From assembly GCA_900546105.1 (NCBI GenBank), contig URBP01000086.1:1-8275 (forward strand): a stretch of 8,275 nucleotides of DNA. The letters are read 5' to 3'. Position numbers and translations under genes: made by a program. The stretch comes from an uncultured Collinsella sp. GTDB taxonomy: Bacteria; Actinomycetota; Coriobacteriia; Coriobacteriales; Coriobacteriaceae. Every line of letters starts with the position of its first letter. Position 1 is the stretch's first letter. Below, in pieces: positions 1-6,057 of the stretch. The notes beneath the pieces are model-generated. The model was not told the origin of the DNA and did not search any database. It worked only from the letters and a program-made list of their open reading frames with translations.

Positions 1-7
1 GACTTGT

Positions 8-538
8 ATGTCTTATTTGGATCTGGCTCGGGGTCGGTATTCTTGTCGTGAGTTTGAAGATCGGGCTGTTGAGCAAGCTGTTGTGGATGCCATTGTTGAG
101 GCGGGGCGTATTGCTCCTTCTGCTTGTAATAATCATCCAACCCGTGTGATGGTGTTGGATACGCCTGAGCTTCTGGAGAAGGCTGCTGCTTGTCAGCCTC
201 GGTTTGCTCGTGATGGATCTATCTTTGGCGCTCCGCTCATCTTCCTTATTTGTAGCGTTACCGAAGACGCTTGGGTGCGCCCGTATGACCAGATGAATTC
301 CAGTGAAATCGATACATCCATCGTGTGCGATCAGATGATGATGGAGGCCACCGAGCAGGGCCTGGGAACGTGCTGGGTATGCCATTTTAAGCCTGAGGTG
401 GCACAGGAGCAGTTCAACCTGCCCGAGGGCGTCTATCCCTATCACATGCTCGTCTGCGGATATCCTGCCGACCACATCGCCGATCCCGAGCATCGCGAGG
501 CCCGTACCATTCCCCTCCCCGACTTCCTCCTCAAGTAG
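8..538 (+). CDS. Nitroreductase-family FMN oxidoreductase
   Basis: A small (176 aa) cytoplasmic flavoprotein of the nitroreductase fold, which uses FMN and NAD(P)H to reduce nitro compounds, quinones or similar acceptors; the true substrate cannot be read from sequence. Visible motifs: the N-terminal FMN-phosphate motif RYSCREF (residues 10-16), APSACNNHP (36-44), and GLGTCWV (118-124), which is the usual flavin-contacting segment before the last helix. The ATG start fits family N-termini, where a short helix precedes R-x-S-x-R; only 7 bases lie upstream, so its ribosome site and promoter are outside the window. Length matches the short branch of the family. It is the only rightward gene and ends at its own terminator, so it is not part of the neighbouring operon. 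Codon use changes sharply inside the gene: in the first 70 codons 41 end in T and 2 in C; in the last 70, 12 end in T and 32 in C. Confidence 0.93.
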   Translation: MSYLDLARGRYSCREFEDRAVEQAVVDAIVEAGRIAPSACNNHPTRVMVLDTPELLEKAAACQPRFARDGSIFGAPLIFLICSVTEDAWVRPYDQMNSSEIDTSIVCDQMMMEATEQGLGTCWVCHFKPEVAQEQFNLPEGVYPYHMLVCGYPADHIADPEHREARTIPLPDFLLK

Positions 539-586
539 ATTTTTGGGACATGCCTTAAAACCTACCCTTGACCGCTCACCCGTTCG

Positions 587-624
587 CCGAGTTCTGCACC
601 ATTATGTGCAGGGCTCGGTTTTTT
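587..624 (+). terminator. Intrinsic terminator of the nitroreductase gene
   Basis: A 13-bp stem (587-599 with 606-618, including two G-U pairs when transcribed rightward) encloses the loop CATTAT and is followed directly by six T (619-624). The T run lies only on the rightward side, so it ends transcription of the upstream nitroreductase. Confidence 0.9.
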
Positions 625-649
625 ATGTTACGCACCCCGGCACAGTCAT

Positions 650-679
650 AAAAAAGGACCCGCAAGCTGCAGGTCCTTT
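650..679 (-). terminator. Intrinsic terminator of divIVA and the leftward gene cluster
   Basis: Read leftward, AAAGGACC pairs with GGTCCTTT (672-679 with 653-660), with an inner GCA/TGC pairing around a short loop, then a T run (complement of A650-A655). It begins 27 bases after the divIVA stop. With the terminator at 587-624 it forms a convergent pair that insulates the two transcription units; the rest of 539-705 shows nothing else. Confidence 0.88.
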
Positions 680-705
680 CTAGGCACTAAATTGTAGGCC
701 GAATG

Positions 706-1380
706 TTAGTCCAGGTCGTCGGCAGCAAAATTGTCGATCGGGGCGAAAGGATCGGCCACGGGGACAACCGGATCAGCGACGGGCAGCGGCTCGGCGGGAA
801 CAGTCACCGCAGGAGAAGCGGCAGAACCGACCGGCGTGGAGGCCATGAGGTCGGCCGGGAAGGAGTTCTGGGCATCGTCCATGAAGTGCTGGATGAGCTT
901 GAGATACTCGGCCTTGAACTCCTCACGAGAAGCCTTGAGACGATCGATCTCCTCGAGCTCGGCCTGCTTTTCGGTCAGAGCCTGGCGGATAACCTCGCGG
1001 GCCTTGGCGTCAGCCTCGTTGCGGATACGCTCAGCGTTCTCGTTGGCATCGTTGACGATGGTCTCAGCGGTCTGCTGGGCAGCGATCAGGGCAGCGGAAA
1101 TCTGGCGCTCCTGAGCGGAGAAGTCAGGGGCGGGAGCAGCCACGGGGGCGGCAGGAACGGCCTGAGCGGTGGCATCCTGAGCCTGGGCAAGCTGAGCCTG
1201 TGCGTCGGCAAGCTGCTGCTCGGTAGCAGTCAGACGACCCTTAAGGTCAACGATCTTAGCGAGCATAGCGTCAACCTCGGAAGACAGCGTCTCCAAGAAG
1301 ACGTCGACCTCGGCAGGATCGTAGCCACGCTTGGCCTCAGAGAAAGTCTGAGCCTGGATGTCTGCGGGGGTAATAGCCAT
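706..1380 (-). CDS. divIVA: DivIVA-family coiled-coil scaffold protein
   Basis: A 224-aa cytoplasmic protein that by family knowledge binds negatively curved membrane at poles and septa and recruits growth or division partners. The N-terminal lipid-binding domain is typical: MAITPADIQAQTF, then RGYDPAEVDVFLE (18-30). A first coiled coil covers about 30-72. A Pro/Ala linker (about 73-86) separates it from a second coiled coil (about 88-170) rich in Glu, Ala and Arg. The C-terminal 45 residues are Pro/Val/Asp rich and end in an acidic tail, DNFAADDLD. The start is fixed by AAGGAGA about 7 bases upstream of the ATG. It lies 61 bases after the yggT stop and is the last gene of the cluster, followed by a terminator. 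In actinobacteria the homologue is Wag31; no partner can be named here. Confidence 0.95.
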   Translation of the reverse strand: MAITPADIQAQTFSEAKRGYDPAEVDVFLETLSSEVDAMLAKIVDLKGRLTATEQQLADAQAQLAQAQDATAQAVPAAPVAAPAPDFSAQERQISAALIAAQQTAETIVNDANENAERIRNEADAKAREVIRQALTEKQAELEEIDRLKASREEFKAEYLKLIQHFMDDAQNSFPADLMASTPVGSAASPAVTVPAEPLPVADPVVPVADPFAPIDNFAADDLD

Positions 1381-1441
1381 AACAAGTCTCCTTTTTCATC
1401 GCCTCGGCGCTACACGCCCGACGTAAGTTACTAAGTCAGTT

Positions 1442-1723
1442 CTATACGAGTATACCTATAAGAAGCTGCAGAACCAGCCTCTGCACCAACTGCAACGCAA
1501 TAATCGCAACGACCGGCGAAAAATCGATACCGCCCATCGGCGGGATGAAACGACGGAACAGGTTGAGCCACGGACCGCACACGCTATCGAGCACCGCAGC
1601 AATATCCTGAAGCAAACCACCCTGCTTCATGGGAATCCACGTCATAAAGCAGTAGACGACAATAAGCGTGGAATAGAAGTTGAACAGCGTGTTGACCAGC
1701 TGGACGATAGTGTAGATGTTGAT
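1442..1723 (-). CDS. yggT: YggT/YlmG family small membrane protein, apparent ATC start
   Basis: A 93-aa integral membrane protein of the YggT (YlmG) family, encoded beside sepF in most Gram-positives and cyanobacteria; its role is poorly defined, with proposed links to division or membrane organisation. The frame shows an N-terminal helix (about residues 4-28, NIYTIVQLVNTLFNFYSTLI), the family W-x-P turn (TWIP, 28-31), the PWLNLFRRFIPPMGGIDFSP segment (51-70) and a second helix to the C-terminus. The first ATG in frame (1645) would remove the whole first helix, and no ATG, GTG or TTG lies between it and the sepF stop at 1745-1747, which is in the same frame. AGGAG (1730-1734) stands 6 bases before an ATC at 1723, so I place the start there. 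If only standard starts are allowed, the model is 1442-1645 (67 aa, truncated). A base error at the start codon is the main alternative. Confidence 0.8.
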   Translation of the reverse strand: MNIYTIVQLVNTLFNFYSTLIVVYCFMTWIPMKQGGLLQDIAAVLDSVCGPWLNLFRRFIPPMGGIDFSPVVAIIALQLVQRLVLQLLIGILV

Positions 1724-1729
1724 GGGAAT

Positions 1730-1735
1730 CTCCTC
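1730..1735 (-). promoter_or_regulatory. Ribosome binding site that places the yggT start
   Basis: GAGGAG on the minus strand, ten bases past the sepF stop codon. It is 6 bases before ATC (1723-1721), directly abuts ATT (1729-1727), and no standard start codon lies within reach downstream. Confidence 0.6.
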
Positions 1736-1744
1736 GTCTTGTCT

Positions 1745-2467
1745 TTACTTAAGGTAGCCGTCCGCACGAAGCTTCTTGAGATCGGAATCTTTGACCTCGC
1801 AACCGGCGGGCAGCACCATGAACACGCGGTCGCCTACCTCCTTGACCGTGGCACCCAGACCGCAGGCAAAGCCGTAAGAGAAGTCCAAGACGCGCTTGGC
1901 AACTTCGGTGCGTACGCCCACAAAAATCAGTGCGACAGGCTGCTTGGTACGAACGCGGCGAACCACAGTCTCCACGTCGTCATAGCTCTCGGGGCGCAGG
2001 ACATAGGCCGGCAGCTGCGGTGTGGCGTTGATGATATTGCTCGCATAGGCCGAGGCATCGCTCGGTGCAGGCGCGGGCGCAGCGGCGGCACGGGCGCGGG
2101 TGTTCTCGGCGTAGCTCGACGGCGTGTCATAGGCACCAGGACGATAACCGCTCGCAACACTGTCCTGCGAGCGCGAGGGCGGGTTATACGTCGTAGCATG
2201 GCGGGAGTCATCGCCGACCAGCTGACCGGAGCGCGTATACACGGCAACCGACTCAGCTTCACCGCGGCGCGTCTGACCAAGCAGGCCGTTGCTCGGCTCG
2301 TCTTGGGTGTAGAAGCCCTCGCCCGAAGCACCGCTGTAGCCGTTGCCCTGATAGCCATCGTCGTAGCCGTCATCGTAGCCGTAGTCGTCGTCCTGGCCAT
2401 AACCCTGGTCGTAACCCTGCTGGCCGCCCAGGTGCATCTTATTTTTAATCTCGTCAAGGAAGCCCAT
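1745..2467 (-). CDS. sepF: SepF cell-division protein (FtsZ membrane anchor)
   Basis: A 240-aa cytoplasmic protein that tethers FtsZ filaments to the membrane and helps form the septum. The N-terminus MGFLDEIKNKMHLG is the amphipathic membrane-binding helix of the family. A long low-complexity linker follows: residues 18-44 are only Gly, Tyr, Asp and Gln with one Asn, then Ser/Pro/Ala-rich sequence to about 150. The globular SepF domain covers about 153-238, with the family core VALIFVGVRTEVAKRVLDFSYGFACGL and the FMVLP strand. The frame is open to an ATG at 2518, but I choose 2467: family proteins begin with MGF, and AGAGGA lies 7 bases upstream. It is 60 bases after yggS and ends in the same frame as yggT. 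The length exceeds that of B. subtilis SepF (about 150 aa) because of the linker, a common actinobacterial trait. Confidence 0.94.
   Translation of the reverse strand: MGFLDEIKNKMHLGGQQGYDQGYGQDDDYGYDDGYDDGYQGNGYSGASGEGFYTQDEPSNGLLGQTRRGEAESVAVYTRSGQLVGDDSRHATTYNPPSRSQDSVASGYRPGAYDTPSSYAENTRARAAAAPAPAPSDASAYASNIINATPQLPAYVLRPESYDDVETVVRRVRTKQPVALIFVGVRTEVAKRVLDFSYGFACGLGATVKEVGDRVFMVLPAGCEVKDSDLKKLRADGYLK
2336..2416 (-). repeat. Low-complexity DGY-type repeat in the SepF linker
   Basis: Codes for SepF residues 18-44, a degenerate run of GY-D/Q-containing units with seven tyrosines in 27 residues. In DNA it appears as recurring gtcgtagcc-like words. It is a protein repeat between the membrane helix and the FtsZ-binding domain, not a CRISPR or tandem DNA element. 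Confidence 0.75.
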
Positions 2468-2527
2468 GGTTGTGTCCTCTCGCGGTTTAGTGCAGGCGCC
2501 CCGATAATCAGTGCGCACTTCAGAGCC

Positions 2528-3263
2528 TTATTTTACTGCAAACTCCGGGCTAAATACTACCCTGCCCAGGCGAACGAGCGTAGAGCCCTCCTCAAGGGCA
2601 GGCTCAAAGTCCTCGCTCATGCCGCAGGAAAGCTCAGGCAGGTTCAAATCGGGATGCGCCGCCTCCAGCTCATCCCTCAGCTCACGAAGCCCCGCAAAGG
2701 TGCGACGTGCCACATCCTTATTCCCCCGGGGCGCCATAGTCATAAGCCCCTGTACGCAAATTCCCTCAAGTTCCGCAAGCTCACCCACGGCGGCGCGAAT
2801 CTCATCGGGCGAAAAGCCTCCCTTCGACTCCTCACCACTCACATTGACCTCAATGAGCACACGCTGGGGGCCGGCGAGCTCGCCTGCCTCAATCTTGCGG
2901 ACAGCACGGCTCGAGATCGCCTGCGCCAGATGCAGCGAACCCACCGAGTGAATCAGCTCGGCCGAGCCCAGCACCGCATTGATCTTATTGGTCTGCAGGT
3001 TGCCGATCATATCGAAGCGCACCTCGGGCAGCTCCGGATGCTCCGCCAGACCCGTGAGCTTGCGAACCAGCTCCTGCGGGCGGTTCTCGGCAAAATGGCG
3101 ATACCCCGCCTGGATGGCGGCAACGGTCTCATCGACACCAACGGTCTTGGACACGGCAATGAGGCTCGCGGCGTCATGGACGGCCTGCGCGATCGAGCGC
3201 CGCATAAAAACGTTCCAGAATCTGCTCGCGGCGAGCGCGCATCAAGTCCAAATAGTTATCCAT
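2528..3263 (-). CDS. yggS: YggS/YlmE PLP-binding homeostasis protein with apparent +1 frameshift
   Basis: A cytoplasmic pyridoxal-phosphate carrier of the YggS/PROSC family that buffers PLP and affects amino-acid pools; a fold-type III barrel without known enzymatic turnover. The gene is in two frames. From ATG 3263 (GGAGG 9 bases upstream) the first 29 residues, MDNYLDLMRARREQ onward to DRAGRP, form the family's N-terminal helix, then reach TGA at 3176-3174. The rest continues one base on: DAASLIAVSKT, with the PLP lysine about residue 39 of the joined 244-aa product, HFAENRPQE, FDMIGNLQTNKIN, VLIEVNVSGEESKGG, GLMTMAP and the phosphate-binding end LSCGMSEDFEPALEEGSTLVRLGR. A model starting at ATG 3205 (225 aa) lacks the first helix and a ribosome site. 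The cause may be a real mutation, recoding at CCA-TGA-C, or a sequence error. The active-site residues are intact in the downstream frame. Confidence 0.85.
3173..3179 (-). other. Frameshift junction CCA-TGA-C in yggS
   Basis: The upstream frame reads CGT CCA TGA C. Skipping the T after CCA gives GRP then DAASLIAVSKT, which restores the family alignment. UGA followed by C, at the point where a +1 shift is needed, is also the layout of the prfB recoding site, and an AGG lies 4 bases before CCA. A one-base insertion or two-base deletion would look the same. Confidence 0.7.
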
Positions 3264-3272
3264 TGCTAATCG

Positions 3273-3277
3273 CCTCC
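3273..3277 (-). promoter_or_regulatory. Ribosome binding site that places the yggS start at 3263
   Basis: GGAGG on the minus strand, 9 bases before ATG 3263. The alternative ATG at 3205 has only a weak GGAA upstream, so the ribosome site supports the frame that encodes the missing N-terminal helix. Confidence 0.7.
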
Positions 3278-3313
3278 GCTGACAGCCAAACAAGTAGTCC
3301 CATGCTAACGCAA

Positions 3314-3345
3314 GAGCGCGGCCCCGCATGTGCAAGGCCGCGCTC
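3314..3345 (-). terminator. Strong hairpin after phoU, weak terminator or processing site
   Basis: A perfect 10-bp stem, GAGCGCGGCC (3314-3323) with GGCCGCGCTC (3336-3345), around a 12-base loop, 37 bases beyond the phoU stop. Leftward it is followed by TTGCGTTAG, which is a poor T tract, so termination is likely partial at best. It may instead protect or process the 3' end of the pst-phoU message before yggS. The rest of 3264-3382 holds only the yggS ribosome site; no convincing promoter was found. Confidence 0.5.
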
Positions 3346-3382
3346 ACTTAGGTATTTACAATCTTTCGACGAACGGGGTTAC

Positions 3383-4240
3383 TTACTCCTCGTCGTCCTC
3401 GCCATCGTCCTCGTCCTCAAGATGATCGAGCAGGTAGCGAAGACCCTCGCTGACCTCGTTAGCGGGCACCTTGGCAACGTAGCGAGCGTCGACGGCGGGC
3501 CTCATAATAACACCCTCGCCCGAAGGCACGCGCATGCTCTCGAGCTCATCCTCGTCCACACGGGCGATATCGCCGGCAGTCATACGCTGTCCGGTCAACA
3601 GGAAGGTCAGACGGCAGGCGGCATCGATGGAAATCGAAGCGATGCGATCGAGGTAGCGCGAAACCATGATGGCGCGGCGCAGGTCGTCATAGTTGCTGTC
3701 GTCGTCCATAAAGTCGCCCGTATCCATGCGGTTAAAGGTGCGGAAGAACTTCTCGTAGGCGGCGTGCACTGGCTCGTCCTCGACAGCCAGGTTGCAGATG
3801 ATGGACATGTCATTGGTGACGAGCGCGGAAAGCGAAGAGCCCAGCACCTGGTAGACGGCCTCAGCCTCGGCCTCGACCGTGCCGACAAGCTCCTTGGGCA
3901 GCGAGATGTCAGCCTTGATCATATGACGCGTGGCGCGGCAGATCTGACGGACCTTATCGGTCATGCGCTGCAGGTTAAAGTCGACGTAGATGATCGTCTG
4001 AAGCAGGCGGAAGTCGGAGGCGACCGGTGACTGCGTGGCGATCAGGTTATAGCAGACGGCCTCCAGGTTGGCGCAGCGTGCGTCAATCGAAAGCGTGCGC
4101 TTCTTGGTCTTGGTGGCGAGCTTGCGGTCGTCGGTCACATAGGCCTTCACGGCATCGTGGAGGGCCAGATCGACGGCCTCGTAAATGCTCAGCATCTCGT
4201 GACGGGCCTCGATGAGCTGACGGGAAAACAGTTTGCGCAT
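3383..4240 (-). CDS. phoU: PhoU phosphate-signalling regulator
   Basis: A 285-aa cytoplasmic regulator, by family an all-helical protein of two three-helix repeats that links the Pst transporter to the PhoR sensor kinase and restrains phosphate uptake. The N-terminus MRKLFSRQLIEARHEMLSIYEAV is typical, and two repeats are visible (about 8-108 and 122-218). The family metal-cluster motif (E-R-I-G-D) is degenerate in both: NLQRMTD (89-95) has Gln for Glu, and YLDRIAS (196-202) has Asp for Glu and lacks the final Asp. The protein is longer than the usual 215-240 aa, with about 65 extra C-terminal residues ending in an acidic tail (10 of the last 11 residues). GGAG 6 bases upstream fixes the ATG. 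It follows pstB after 92 bases, as in standard pst operons. Position makes the identity firm; metal binding is doubtful. Confidence 0.93.
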   Translation of the reverse strand: MRKLFSRQLIEARHEMLSIYEAVDLALHDAVKAYVTDDRKLATKTKKRTLSIDARCANLEAVCYNLIATQSPVASDFRLLQTIIYVDFNLQRMTDKVRQICRATRHMIKADISLPKELVGTVEAEAEAVYQVLGSSLSALVTNDMSIICNLAVEDEPVHAAYEKFFRTFNRMDTGDFMDDDSNYDDLRRAIMVSRYLDRIASISIDAACRLTFLLTGQRMTAGDIARVDEDELESMRVPSGEGVIMRPAVDARYVAKVPANEVSEGLRYLLDHLEDEDDGEDDEE

Positions 4241-4260
4241 GGTTCACTCCAATCAGTTGG

Positions 4261-4312
4261 GTGCGGTCATGCCGCCCGCACAGTGAATATGCACCGGACC
4301 AGGTCCGATCGG
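4261..4312. repeat. Inverted repeats in the pstB-phoU gap
   Basis: The 92-base gap, the widest inside the pst operon, holds three dyads: GTGCGG/CCGCAC (4261-4266 with 4276-4281), CGGACC-A-GGTCCG (4295-4307) and the 8-base palindrome CCGATCGG (4305-4312). None has a T tract in either direction. They could form mRNA hairpins that protect the upstream pst message or tune phoU level, or be a protein site; no known operator was recognised. Confidence 0.5.
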
Positions 4313-4332
4313 CTTGGGACTAGTCGCACCGA

Positions 4333-5136
<804 letters not shown>

Positions 5137-5148
5137 GGGACTCCTTAA

Positions 5149-6054
5149 CTAGCGACGCTTGCGCGACAGGAAGCGCGCAAACAGGTTGAAGGCCAGAATG
5201 ATCACCATCAGCAAGAGCGCGGTGCCGTAGGCTGCGTTCATGTTGATGCCGTCGTTTGCAAGCAGGTACAGGTGAACCGTCATGGGGCGGCCAGAATCGA
5301 GCGGCGAAATAGGTAGATTGATGGCTTGGCCCATGGTGTAGAGCACCACCGCGGTCTCGCCAATGGCACGGCCGATGGCGAGGACGATGCCCGTGGCAAT
5401 ACGGCCAAAGGCAGAAGGAAGCACGATCTTGGAGACGACCTGCCACTTGGTGGCGCCCAGGCCGTACGCGCCCCAACGGATATAGCGCGGAACGGCGCGA
5501 ATGGCCTCTTCGGTGGTGCGCATGACGATGGGAAGCATCAAGAGCGCGAGTGCCAGAGCGGCCGAGACCATCGAAAGGCCCAGACCCATGGCCTCGACAA
5601 ACAAGGCGTAGCCAAACAGGCCCATAACGATGGAGGGCACCGAGGCCAAAGCGTCAGCAGCGTAGCGAATGAGCTCGACGACCTTGCCCTGCTTGGCGTA
5701 CTCGGCCAGATAGACGGCTGCCAGCACAGCGATCGGCGTGCAGATAAGCATGGCGAGCGCCGTCACATAGACGGTCGAGACGATCGTGGGCCAAATTCCG
5801 CCCTCGGCGTTGACGCCCTGGGGCCAACCGAAGATAAAGTCGAGCGAGATATGCGGCAGGCCGTTAATGACCACGTAGGCGATGATAGCGACCAGCACCA
5901 GTGTGGTGATGTATGCCGCGGCACGAAACACGCCAAGCATGATCTTGTTGGACAGGTCCTTGTTGATGCGACCCTTCTTGCCGTGGGAAAGGGCACGCTT
6001 GATGCGCTCGCGCGACGAGGTCGTATCGACCGTCGTGTCAACGGAATCGGACAT
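5149..6054 (-). CDS. pstA: PstA phosphate ABC transporter permease
   Basis: A 301-aa inner-membrane permease, one half of the PstC-PstA channel. A cytoplasmic, basic N-terminus (1-40) precedes about six hydrophobic helices (roughly 44-65, 91-118, 136-155, 160-178, 218-240 and 275-297). The cytoplasmic EAA-type loop that docks on PstB reads GAYGLGATKWQVVSKIVLP (195-213). The GRAIGETAVVL (228-238) segment is shared with PstC and typical of the family, as is GIWPTIVSTVYVT (86-98). Its ATG lies 3 bases after the pstC stop with a G-rich ribosome site (GAGGGGG) within the pstC end, so the two are translated in tandem and in similar amounts. Confidence 0.97.
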   Translation of the reverse strand: MSDSVDTTVDTTSSRERIKRALSHGKKGRINKDLSNKIMLGVFRAAAYITTLVLVAIIAYVVINGLPHISLDFIFGWPQGVNAEGGIWPTIVSTVYVTALAMLICTPIAVLAAVYLAEYAKQGKVVELIRYAADALASVPSIVMGLFGYALFVEAMGLGLSMVSAALALALLMLPIVMRTTEEAIRAVPRYIRWGAYGLGATKWQVVSKIVLPSAFGRIATGIVLAIGRAIGETAVVLYTMGQAINLPISPLDSGRPMTVHLYLLANDGINMNAAYGTALLLMVIILAFNLFARFLSRKRR

Positions 6055-6057
6055 AGC

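Noticed and set aside
703..1434. A 243-codon rightward open frame opposite divIVA
   Set aside because: Leu/Gly/Ser-rich shadow of the DivIVA coiled coil; it starts inside the 3' end of divIVA with no independent support.
2336..2416. Possible CRISPR-like or tandem DNA repeat
   Set aside because: The repeated words are codons of a Gly-Tyr-Asp protein repeat with irregular spacing and no spacers.
2468..2518. Longer SepF start at ATG 2518
   Set aside because: It would add 17 residues in front of the conserved MGFLDEIKNK membrane helix; AGAGGA is correctly spaced for ATG 2467.
2528..3205. YggS model starting at ATG 3205
   Set aside because: It lacks the family's N-terminal helix, which is encoded just upstream in another frame with a strong ribosome site, and has only a weak GGAA of its own.
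1739..4030. A 763-codon rightward open frame
   Set aside because: It runs antisense to sepF, yggS and phoU, which have clear family motifs; its translation is low-complexity Arg/Val/Ala-rich sequence with no recognisable domain. GC-rich codon bias opens such antisense frames.
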